DNA from: Candidatus Babeliales bacterium | Lineage (GTDB): Bacteria; Babelota; Babeliae; Babelales; RVW-14 | Reading direction: 5' to 3' | Assembly: GCA_019749895.1 (NCBI GenBank) | Contig: JAIEPG010000008.1 | Span: 142,988 to 206,987, forward strand | DNA: 64,000 bases | Part shown: positions 27,942-35,999 of the stretch, one piece after another | Numbering within the stretch: the stretch's first letter is position 1 | Layout: each line of letters starts with the position of its first letter | The notes under the pieces: generated by a model | The model's database searches: none | The model's input: the letters and a program-made list of their open reading frames with translations, nothing else | What the model was told of the DNA's origin: nothing | Position numbers and translations under genes: made by a program

Positions 27942-29216
27942 CTAAAAGCCCACGCCCAACATACCTCCAACAGTATTGTTGTCGATAATTCCTTGACCGC
28001 CAACACCAAATTTATAAAAAATTCCGATGTAAGGCGTTAGCCATGTTTGATCAAATTCTTTTGAAAAATCGTACGTACCTTGCAACATCAGATTATGCAT
28101 GGTCCAGTCTTTTAAGCTATTAGCAGTATTGATAATATCGTTAGAAAACGCTGGGTCTTTGGTAAATAATTTATCATCATCATGATGAACATACTGCCAG
28201 GCAAGCTTTACAGAAAAGCCTCGCCAAATTTTAAATGCTTCGGCATACGCTTCAAAGATCCAGGTTGAACCAAAATTTTTGGTGGCATTGCCAACATTGA
28301 GCAACAAGGGCTCTGTTTGCGTTATGGCTGTTTTTAAACGTCGTTCGTGCGTGTGATCAAAAAAGTACATAACTTCTGCATACACACCAGCACGCAAGTG
28401 CCCAGCAAACTCAAAATCAAAACCGGCAGCAAGTGGCAAGCCCACCTGCCCGCCATTACCAAGCGGCATGCTCAACATCTTGTTAATATCAACAGACTCA
28501 CCGGTTGGCATGCTCACTCCAAACCGCAGGTATGGTGTGATAACTTTTAATTTGCCATACGAAGGCATTATTTTTTTTGACCATTCCAACAACAACACAA
28601 CATCGCCAAGGCCCGACTCGTGCCAATTATCAAGGCTCAAACCGCCCAGTTGCTGCGCTTGGTTTGCAAGATCACGAATAAACGCTTGCATAGCAAGCTC
28701 TGACATAAAATTAGATTGCGTAAGATCTTGAAACATAAAATCGCTTACTCGCATATCTTTGATTGGCAGATAAAGATTGATAGTAAAATAGCCAGGAAGA
28801 CCGGAAATATTAAACGTATAACCACCCGTTAAATTAATATTGGTTTCTTTAAACGTTGCAAACATGCGTACATTGCCACGCGTACCGTCGTCGGTAAACG
28901 GACCACCAGCGGTCATAAAACCCATCAAAATTGCAGAAGCTCCTGCAGAAGCAACACTGCCCTGCGGGTTTTCAAGCATAGGAATAATTGACTGGGTTGG
29001 GTTGTACACACCAAGCAATGTTTGCCGATTACCTTTAATATCACTACTCGAGCCTTTGCTGCCAGATTCAATACCAAGGCTGAAATCAAAACCACACACA
29101 TGCGTATGGTACGGCTGCCACAGCGGATCGTAGGGCGACAAAAAATTGACTGGCGCAAATGCCTGAACAGCTGGAAAGCTGATAAGAAAAAACACTAACA
29201 GACTATACTTCTTCAT
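27942..29216 (-). CDS. Putative outer-membrane beta-barrel protein A
   Basis: A 424-residue protein with a signal peptide (1-19, VQA-F). The mature part starts FAPVNFLSPYDP and consists of alternating polar and aromatic strands such as VRMFATFKETNINLTGGYTF and FSVKLAWQYVHHDDD. It ends in Phe (GMLGVGF), as expected for Bam-inserted barrels. It is clearly related to the protein encoded at 29320: both share the FAPVNF start, KLAWQYVHHDDD/KGAYQFVKHDDD, FxxxxxNTANxLKxWxxHNL and the IIDNxxVGG end. It lies between two of the giant-protein genes and 72 nt before the 1792-residue one. The cargo or role is unknown. Confidence 0.75.
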   Translation of the reverse strand: MKKYSLLVFFLISFPAVQAFAPVNFLSPYDPLWQPYHTHVCGFDFSLGIESGSKGSSSDIKGNRQTLLGVYNPTQSIIPMLENPQGSVASAGASAILMGFMTAGGPFTDDGTRGNVRMFATFKETNINLTGGYTFNISGLPGYFTINLYLPIKDMRVSDFMFQDLTQSNFMSELAMQAFIRDLANQAQQLGGLSLDNWHESGLGDVVLLLEWSKKIMPSYGKLKVITPYLRFGVSMPTGESVDINKMLSMPLGNGGQVGLPLAAGFDFEFAGHLRAGVYAEVMYFFDHTHERRLKTAITQTEPLLLNVGNATKNFGSTWIFEAYAEAFKIWRGFSVKLAWQYVHHDDDKLFTKDPAFSNDIINTANSLKDWTMHNLMLQGTYDFSKEFDQTWLTPYIGIFYKFGVGGQGIIDNNTVGGMLGVGF

Positions 29217-29286
29217 GATCTCCCTTTCAAGTCACAAACGTTACGCAAACCAGTCTAACCCAAAGATTGTGGAGAAGTGAAGAAGA

Positions 29287-29315
29287 AATAAAAGAGCCCA
29301 GCACTTGCTGGGCTC
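29287..29315 (-). terminator. Intrinsic terminator between the two barrel genes
   Basis: GAGCCCAGC pairs with GCTGGGCTC (arms at 29294-29302 and 29307-29315) and on the minus strand runs into TTTTATTT. It follows barrel B, so barrel A and the two larger giant genes may have a separate promoter. Confidence 0.65.
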
Positions 29316-29319
29316 GCGT

Positions 29320-30609
29320 TTAAAATAGCAGAGAAAATTGGCCGCCAACCGAATGGTTGTCGATAATATTTTTTCCATCAACCGGTAGTTTATAGAAAAA
29401 ACTTAATTGAGAATTGACTGCACAATCTTTGCAATCATGAAAGAAATCATAATTAGCCGTAAAAATAAGATTATGCACGTTCCATTCTTTCAAATTGTTA
29501 GCAGTGTTAACTACTGAAAAATCAAAGACATTGTTATGCGGAATTAAACGATCATCATCATGCTTTACAAATTGGTAAGCACCTTTGACCGACAAACCTT
29601 CCCAAATGCGCAAGCCTTGAATAAACAAATGAAACTGCCAAGTAAACCCATATTCTTTAGTTGCTAAACCCTTGTTGAGCAGCAAAAAGTCAGTCTGATT
29701 TTTATCAGTTTTCATGCGATATTCTTTTTTTGTATCAAACAACAGTAAAAAATCGACATCAATACCAACACGCACGTTGTGCACAAAACCAAGTTCCATA
29801 GCAATACCCAGCGGAATACCCCAGGCGCCGTCATTGCCAAGCGGCATGCTAAATGCTTGGTCTTGGTCACGCTCACGCGCGGTAGGAAAGCTCAAGCCAA
29901 GTTTGGCATACAACATAACCAATTTTAGATATTCTTTATCTTGTTTGTAGCGATTGCTCCATTCAAGCAAAATATCCAAATCGCCAATCCCACTTTTGTC
30001 CCAGGTGGCAAGATTCAAGCCACCAAACTCTTTAACATTTTTAACTAAATCATCAGTCAAATAAGTTTTGATATTAGCGCCTTGTGGCGTTAGTGGACCA
30101 ACTTGTGTCAAATCAGTAATAAGCGTTTTTTTTGCTCTAATTTCACGCCACACAATGGGAAGGTGCGCGCTAATTGCCAACATTCCATCTTCAGCTTTGA
30201 GCGGTAGCACATAACTTGCAAACAACGTAAAATCAAGCCCACTAAATTTACCACGCAATTGTTGGTGCCCTTGCAAATCAACATCGTCAAAGGTATCGTA
30301 CAAACCCTTCAACGGCGCCCCCATGGCCATTTCAACCGAAGAGGTGGGGTTGCGGGTCATACTAATTGCCGACTCTGTATCGTTGTGAATTGCTAAAACA
30401 TTGCGGCGATCATCGTCGTTGTTCAAACCAGTGCAACGTGCGCCATATTCGGCATTAAAAACACCAAAACTGGCAGTTCTATTTTTTATGTAGGGAAAGC
30501 GCAGTGCATAATCGTACGACCGGAAAAAGTTTACCGGCGCAAAGGCCTGTACTTTATGCACGCTTAACACCGCGATGAAAAGCCCGAGAGCATATATTCT
30601 TCTTTTCAT
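29320..30609 (-). CDS. Putative outer-membrane beta-barrel protein B
   Basis: A 429-residue paralogue of barrel A. Signal peptide to VQA, mature start FAPVNFFRSYDY, amphipathic strands throughout and a terminal Phe (GGQFSLLF). Two Cys lie near the C terminus (CKDCA). The start is the ATG at 30607-30609, which follows GAGGA at 9 nt; a TTG two codons earlier is unlikely. It lies 28 nt after the 921-residue giant gene and is followed by a terminator. Both barrels have conserved predicted loops with HDDD and could export, anchor or receive the giant proteins; this is inference from position. Confidence 0.75.
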   Translation of the reverse strand: MKRRIYALGLFIAVLSVHKVQAFAPVNFFRSYDYALRFPYIKNRTASFGVFNAEYGARCTGLNNDDDRRNVLAIHNDTESAISMTRNPTSSVEMAMGAPLKGLYDTFDDVDLQGHQQLRGKFSGLDFTLFASYVLPLKAEDGMLAISAHLPIVWREIRAKKTLITDLTQVGPLTPQGANIKTYLTDDLVKNVKEFGGLNLATWDKSGIGDLDILLEWSNRYKQDKEYLKLVMLYAKLGLSFPTARERDQDQAFSMPLGNDGAWGIPLGIAMELGFVHNVRVGIDVDFLLLFDTKKEYRMKTDKNQTDFLLLNKGLATKEYGFTWQFHLFIQGLRIWEGLSVKGAYQFVKHDDDRLIPHNNVFDFSVVNTANNLKEWNVHNLIFTANYDFFHDCKDCAVNSQLSFFYKLPVDGKNIIDNHSVGGQFSLLF

Positions 30610-30637
30610 GTGCAATAATCCTCTTTTTGATTATCAA

Positions 30638-33403
30638 TTATTCGTTAACACGCACACCAAATTGACCAGGTACCACAAAACCGCCCGTTGCTGTGTCACG
30701 CACCGGTTTGCCAATGTAGGTATTGGTTTTTGTATCAATACCAAGCGCACTGGTCAGCGACGCACTTGCTTGGTCGCGCGTGCCAAAGCGTAGTAAATCA
30801 GATTGGTTTACATCGCGCTGTTGTTGATTAAAGAAAAAGGCGCCCTCAGTTGTAAAGCTTTCTCTAAAAGCACGCAGGTCAACCGCCGTATTTTTTATTA
30901 ACGTCACATCAGTGCCATCAACATTAAACAAGTGAAGCACGCCGCTGTCATCATCACGATCAACAGCCAAGACATACAAGTTGCCTTTTGTTGAAGGAGC
31001 TCCTTTTGTTTCAGAAATATACGCAAGACCAATTGGCAGGGTTGTAACTTCAGGAATTTGCGTAATAGTCATACCGTCATCGGTCTTGAAAAGCCCTTGC
31101 GTTGTTGCAAAAATACGCAAGTCAGGCGTTACCACCAAATCGGTACCAAATGGTTGCGCAATAGCATTGGCACCCATTAAATCTTGATCCAAAAGCGCAT
31201 TTAACACTTCAAGACTGAGCACATCAACATGATCATCACCATCACACGCAACTTTAACTACATTTTCAAAATCACCAAGCTCTTTAAATGAAAAGCCCAT
31301 GCCAGGAAATGCGCCAGCTGCAAGCTCTTTAAGCCCGGCATCACTATCAAAGCCATTGCCACCACCATCTTGCAAACGAGCAACACCGTGATAACCACCA
31401 ACGTACAAATAGCCCGCTTCTTTGTCAGTACTGCGCAATAAATCAGCAGTAACAATTGGTGCTATGTCTTTAAGCGCTTGATCATTAAAAACAAAAACAT
31501 TGGTACCTTCAACAAATTTATCGGTCGGCGTAAACGCGCCCCCATCAGTTTTTCCCGTTTCAATCAGCGCCACTTTGTCAACACCAACCGCAACCATCAT
31601 AGAAAACTCACCATCAAGAAAGCCTGGCGTATGCTCGTCAAAGTTAACAACACTGTACACACCATCTGGAAAGTTTTTTTGCAAAATGTCGGTCAACTCG
31701 CGACTTGTGCCATCGGTCACTTGCGCACTGGTACCCCAGGCAGTTCCTTTGATTGTTGTCAGCGGTTTTGTCGGATCGCCATCGGAAGACGTTAAATATT
31801 GAAAGTTACCGTTTGTGCTGTTGATATCAAAACCAAAAGCCGCATCCGTGGTTCCTGCAACGCGCTGCCACTCAGTCCATTTTCTGATATTACCATCCCT
31901 ATCAAACAACGCGGTACTTTGGAAAATACCATTTTCTTTTTGGTTTGGACGGTCACCGCCGCCAACCGCAACAAAAACGCTGTCACCAACAACGATCATC
32001 TCGTTGATCGCAACGTCAGTATCAGCACCGCCAATTTTTGTTAGGTCTTGGCCAACCGTTGCCGCATCATCACCTTGATTTGTTTGTAACGCTTCTACCG
32101 TTGTTTCGGCCATATCTAGCCCTGCGCGCGTGTAGGCATTGGCACCGTTTACTCGTGCCAACTGACCAGCGTAATCATGAGTAGCTGGCAACACCGGAAG
32201 CGCGTGCACTAACGTTTTAAGATTGTCAGTATCACCATCTAACGCAACACCGCCATTAATAATTACATAATCTTTACCAGTGCTGGTGTGCATGGTGCGT
32301 ACGCGCGGAACGCTCACCGCATAATCGTCAGCTTGAGCATCTGAACGATGAAAGCCAACAATTTGTTGGTCATCAGTAAACATGCCGGAGCGTGGATTTG
32401 GTACCAATGGTTTTACAAAAGCTTTATTATTGTCGTCAAAACCACCAACCAAAATACCAACGATACCGCCGTCTTTATCAGTAGCATTGCGTTTAGATTT
32501 ATCAACCGCAACATACAAACGTTGCAATTGTTGGTCCCAATGAAGATCATACTTTGTTGGTTCGGTTGCGTTAGCCATTTTATTTGCAGCATTAGCATCA
32601 GCATAAAATGACAGGCCTGCAACTTTGTTAATACCGTTGCCATCAACCATATCACTTTCCGGAGCTAGCACAATTGCTTGCGCTTTAATTACCGTGTCTT
32701 TTTGCGGATCAACTTGCGTCAGCACACTATCTTTAACCTGAAACAACGCAATACCAGGGTCCTTCCCTGCAGTTTTTGCTTTTACCGCAGCAAAGAAATA
32801 ACGGTCTGAAAGGCCCAACGCATCGGTACCTTCAACTGCCAAGGGCGTTTTATCAATATTTTCTAAGTTGGTATCTTTGATTGGCACAACGGTTGGGGTA
32901 GCATTACTTACCACGCGCAAACCATCGCGCGGGCTTACCATCACATAAACATTTGGATTAGCATCATCATCATTAACCACGGCCAACATTTGATTATTTG
33001 AAGGGCCCACCAACTTCATTTGTGCAATTACTTGATCTTTAAAAGGGCTGTCTACCGTTTTACCGGTAGCATCATAAACAAGGCCGGCCAACGGCGTAAC
33101 AACAATTTTTGAAGTTCCATCGGTATTTTTTACCACACTGGTGCTAATTATGGCACTATCTTCTTTGCCTGCCTGGTCAGTTCCCAAAAAGAACGTCCCA
33201 AAACCATCGCCAGATGTTTTGGCAAAAGTAATGGGCTTACTCATGTCATCGTCTTGAACACCCGAAACCGAGCGCGTTGGCGTTGCAGAAAAAAATTTGG
33301 CAATTGATGAACGCTCAATATTACTATCATGAACCGAAGAAAATACCGAAACACTACCTAACGAAAAGGTAATAAAAACACTCAGTAAACGTTTAGTTTT
33401 CAC
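30638..33403 (-). CDS. Giant exported protein of the RTMHTS/GVRVNE family, member 3
   Basis: A 921-residue protein starting at a GTG with GAGGAG 7 nt upstream. Residues 1-23 form a signal peptide. It has the family blocks in the same order as the other two: LHWDQQLQRLYVAVD, RTMHTSTGKDYVIING (about 369), DSVFVAVGGGDRPNQKENGIFQSTALFD, WTEWQRVAGTTDAAFGFD, FSMMVAVGVDKVALIETG, LYVGGYHGVARL, and the tail FVVPGQFGVRVNE. It is the shortest member and lacks the Pro/Lys repeats. Many Asp-rich turns (DDDANPN, DRDDDSG) suggest calcium or other metal binding, though no exact motif is claimed. It lies first in the cluster, downstream of murJ. Confidence 0.75.
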   Translation of the reverse strand: MKTKRLLSVFITFSLGSVSVFSSVHDSNIERSSIAKFFSATPTRSVSGVQDDDMSKPITFAKTSGDGFGTFFLGTDQAGKEDSAIISTSVVKNTDGTSKIVVTPLAGLVYDATGKTVDSPFKDQVIAQMKLVGPSNNQMLAVVNDDDANPNVYVMVSPRDGLRVVSNATPTVVPIKDTNLENIDKTPLAVEGTDALGLSDRYFFAAVKAKTAGKDPGIALFQVKDSVLTQVDPQKDTVIKAQAIVLAPESDMVDGNGINKVAGLSFYADANAANKMANATEPTKYDLHWDQQLQRLYVAVDKSKRNATDKDGGIVGILVGGFDDNNKAFVKPLVPNPRSGMFTDDQQIVGFHRSDAQADDYAVSVPRVRTMHTSTGKDYVIINGGVALDGDTDNLKTLVHALPVLPATHDYAGQLARVNGANAYTRAGLDMAETTVEALQTNQGDDAATVGQDLTKIGGADTDVAINEMIVVGDSVFVAVGGGDRPNQKENGIFQSTALFDRDGNIRKWTEWQRVAGTTDAAFGFDINSTNGNFQYLTSSDGDPTKPLTTIKGTAWGTSAQVTDGTSRELTDILQKNFPDGVYSVVNFDEHTPGFLDGEFSMMVAVGVDKVALIETGKTDGGAFTPTDKFVEGTNVFVFNDQALKDIAPIVTADLLRSTDKEAGYLYVGGYHGVARLQDGGGNGFDSDAGLKELAAGAFPGMGFSFKELGDFENVVKVACDGDDHVDVLSLEVLNALLDQDLMGANAIAQPFGTDLVVTPDLRIFATTQGLFKTDDGMTITQIPEVTTLPIGLAYISETKGAPSTKGNLYVLAVDRDDDSGVLHLFNVDGTDVTLIKNTAVDLRAFRESFTTEGAFFFNQQQRDVNQSDLLRFGTRDQASASLTSALGIDTKTNTYIGKPVRDTATGGFVVPGQFGVRVNE

Positions 33404-33501
33404 AAAAAGTCTCCTCTCCCAAGAAGTTACTCTAATTCCTTAAAACTCACTTCAGAAGCTTATCTTTGAGATCAAAAAAAAGCAATGAATAGCTCGTGTG
33501 T

Positions 33502-35061
33502 TTACTTGCCAAGAAAATAAAGTTTCAAACCAAACAAACGCTTGGTGGCCATCATGAACAAAAACAGTAATCCAGCCAAAGAAAGTGATAACAACCAAAA
33601 GCCAACGCGCGAAGCAAAAAAGGTAATACCTACAGCGCCAGCCAGTGTTAAAGCACCATGAAAGCCAATCAGAAACAAGCCAGTTGCACACCCAACTTGT
33701 CCACACAATGAGATTAAAAATGTACCGTAAGAAGCTGCATAAAACTTAATATTATGCTTGGTAACCAACAAATAAATACAGCCAACGGTCATAACCAAAC
33801 CAGCAACCGAAGCCGCTGCTGCAATGCCGTGAACACCAAAAAAGTACATACCAATCAAATCGCCCACCACGTTAACACCAGCACCAAGGCCGGTAACTAC
33901 CATGGTTGAGCGCGTATCTTTGAGCGAATACAGCATACTCATGAGTATTTTATTAATACAAAAAAACAAAAGCCCGCCAAGATAAATAACTAAAATTTGA
34001 GCCGCAATCTCAAGCTGTGCAGGATCGGCACTTTTACGGAGCAAAAAGAGCGTGTCAAACAAGTTGTATGAAACAAATGCAAAAAAGAGTGTTACCGGGA
34101 CAATAACCCACGAAACAAACTTAAGAACTTCAAGTAAATAAAAACTCATGCGTTTGGGCGCAAAAAGGACGACACGTGAAAAATGGGGCAATAAGATATT
34201 TGAAAGAGCAACCGCAAAAACACCCAACGGGATATTCATGAATCGACTGCCATAGTACAAGAGCGAAACAGAACCGGTTGGTAAAAACGAAGCGATGCTG
34301 CCACCAACAAACAAGTTAATTTCTACAATGCTCACACCCATCAAGTACGGAATAAATTTGAGAATAATTTGTTTAAAATGATACCAAGAATCAGCCGTTA
34401 TTGTGCCAAACTTAAAGTTATGCATGAAGTAGGCAACAGCTGTCATGGCCAGTTGCAAAACACCGGCAATAATAACACCCGCACACAAATACAATGGGCT
34501 GAGTTGGTATAACAAGCACAAGCCAAGTGTAATAACATAAAACACATTCCAGAGCGCAGGACCAAAAGCCGGCACCGCAAAATGATTAACCGCATTAAGC
34601 GCGCCACCAAATAAGGCACTGGCCGAAACTAAAAAAATGAAGGGAAACATAATGCGCAAAAACTTAACGGCATAAGCAACTTGAAACGAAGAAAAGCCCG
34701 GCGCAATTACCGCCATCACCGCATCAGTCTTAAAAAAGATAAACAGATAAAAAACTAGTAAAATACCCTGTAAAAAAAGAAAGCATAAACTCATGAGACC
34801 ATCGGCATGCTCACGCTTCTCTTTTACCACACGCACAAAGATTGGCACAAACGAAGCATTCAGAGCACCTTCAGCAAACATATGCCTAAAAAAATTGGGA
34901 ATTCTAAACGCGGTGATAAACGCATCTGAAATACCGCCAATGCCCAGAAAACTCACTTGTAAAAACTCGCGAAAAATTGCCAAGAAGCGACTAATTAATG
35001 TCGCAACGCCAACTTGTACCGTTTTATTCACAATCGCACGCTTATTGAGATGAAGATTCAC
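33502..35061 (-). CDS. murJ: Lipid II flippase MurJ
   Basis: A 519-residue protein with about 14 membrane segments, the usual MurJ size. It moves lipid II across the inner membrane for peptidoglycan synthesis. The N-terminal SRFLAIFREFLQVSFLGIGGISDAFITAFRIPNFFRHMFAEGALNASFVPIF is the diagnostic stretch (shown here by its parts RIPNFFRHMFAEGA and ASFVPIF). Later PLGVFAVALSNILLPHFSR and the LLFFCINKILMSMLYSLKDT segments also fit. It lies 12 nt downstream of the LolD-like gene. The ribosome site AAGG is about 10 nt from the ATG. Confidence 0.92.
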   Translation of the reverse strand: MNLHLNKRAIVNKTVQVGVATLISRFLAIFREFLQVSFLGIGGISDAFITAFRIPNFFRHMFAEGALNASFVPIFVRVVKEKREHADGLMSLCFLFLQGILLVFYLFIFFKTDAVMAVIAPGFSSFQVAYAVKFLRIMFPFIFLVSASALFGGALNAVNHFAVPAFGPALWNVFYVITLGLCLLYQLSPLYLCAGVIIAGVLQLAMTAVAYFMHNFKFGTITADSWYHFKQIILKFIPYLMGVSIVEINLFVGGSIASFLPTGSVSLLYYGSRFMNIPLGVFAVALSNILLPHFSRVVLFAPKRMSFYLLEVLKFVSWVIVPVTLFFAFVSYNLFDTLFLLRKSADPAQLEIAAQILVIYLGGLLFFCINKILMSMLYSLKDTRSTMVVTGLGAGVNVVGDLIGMYFFGVHGIAAAASVAGLVMTVGCIYLLVTKHNIKFYAASYGTFLISLCGQVGCATGLFLIGFHGALTLAGAVGITFFASRVGFWLLSLSLAGLLFLFMMATKRLFGLKLYFLGK

Positions 35062-35073
35062 TGTCTACCTTTT

Positions 35074-35742
35074 TTATTGTTGAGTTAAAACACCATCGTG
35101 CATAAACAAAACGGTTTCCATTTTTTCATAGACCGCCTGGTCATGCGAGCACAAAACCAAACCCATGCCCCAGCTACGCACAGCATCAAGCAACAATTCA
35201 ACCAAACGTTGAGCACTTTGAGCATCCAAATTACCCGTTGGTTCGTCGGCCAGTAAAAATGCTGGCTTATTAAACAGTGCACGTGCTACAGCCACACGCT
35301 GTTGCTGCCCACCAGAAAGTTGCTCAGGATAGCTCGTTATTTTGTCGATCAAATCAACCGCTTCAAGTAACTCATGCGCACGACTTTGGCACTCTTGCTG
35401 ACTGCTACCCTTGATCATACCCATCAGCATAATATTTTCTAAAACGGTCAGCTCTTTGATTAAATAATGAAATTGAAAAACAAAGCCAAGATGCTGATTA
35501 TGAAATTGATCTTTGTCAGCAAGCTTAAAAATATCTTGACCTTCAAAAAATATATTCCCTTGATCAGGAATATCTAAGCCCCCCAAGATATGCAGTAAGG
35601 TAGATTTGCCACTACCCGAAGCGCCAACCAACGCATAGGTCTTGCCTTGCTCAAATTGATACGAAACGCCACGCAAAACGTGCAAAACCTTATCACCCTG
35701 CCAAAAATCTTTTTTGATATCCTGCATTCTTAAGATGGCCAT
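35074..35742 (-). CDS. lolD: LolD-like ABC ATPase
   Basis: A 222-residue ATPase with Walker [11 protein letters not shown] loop [18 protein letters not shown], signature [15 protein letters not shown] and Walker [12 protein letters not shown]. The FVFQFHxLixElTVLEN and SHDQ segments match the LolD/MacB group, which powers lipoprotein release or export of substrates from the inner membrane. The permease partners (LolC/E) are not in the window, so the symbol is a best guess. I start at the ATG 35740-35742; the longer frame would need a TTG at 35817 without a ribosome site. Next gene murJ follows after 12 nt. Confidence 0.8.
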   Translation of the reverse strand: MAILRMQDIKKDFWQGDKVLHVLRGVSYQFEQGKTYALVGASGSGKSTLLHILGGLDIPDQGNIFFEGQDIFKLADKDQFHNQHLGFVFQFHYLIKELTVLENIMLMGMIKGSSQQECQSRAHELLEAVDLIDKITSYPEQLSGGQQQRVAVARALFNKPAFLLADEPTGNLDAQSAQRLVELLLDAVRSWGMGLVLCSHDQAVYEKMETVLFMHDGVLTQQ

Positions 35743-35774
35743 CCAACCAACCTTCACGTTAAAAAGGAGCTCAA

Positions 35775-35793
35775 GTGTCTCAAAGAGAGACAC
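35775..35793. repeat. Short inverted repeat upstream of lolD
   Basis: GTGTCTC and GAGACAC form a 7-bp stem with a 5-nt loop, followed on the plus strand by an A/T-rich tract. No plus-strand gene ends here, so it is more likely a leader structure or operator for lolD than a terminator. Confidence 0.4.
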
Positions 35794-35851
35794 ATAATTA
35801 TTTTTTTCAAAAAACAAACTGAGTCGTAAACCACAGGCTTGTTTGTCATAT

Positions 35852-35958
35852 TACCAAGACTCTTGTTTTGCTGAAAGAAAATCTTTTATTCTTGGTATGT
35901 GAACAGGCACAGGACATGCCTGTTTCTCCTACAAGAATGCCTCTACGCATTTTTGTAG
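35852..35958 (+). promoter_or_regulatory. lon upstream region with promoter-like boxes and successive hairpins
   Basis: TTGTTT (35863-35868), an 18-nt spacer and TATTCT (35887-35892) could be the lon promoter; they lie inside a dyad TACCAAGA...TCTTGGTA (35852-35859, 35890-35897). Downstream are two stems: AACAGGCA/TGCCTGTT (35902-35909, 35917-35924) and a 12-bp stem with one G-T pair between 35929-35940 and 35947-35958. No CIRCE element is present. The stems are clear; a regulatory role is inferred. Confidence 0.4.
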
Positions 35959-35999
35959 CGCAGCTCGCTTAGACTATTCAGATTTTGGGGAGGAAGGAC

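Noticed and set aside
35740..35817. Longer N terminus for the LolD-like ATPase from a TTG at 35817
   Set aside because: It lacks a ribosome site and would add residues not found in the family; the ATG at 35742 gives the normal length.
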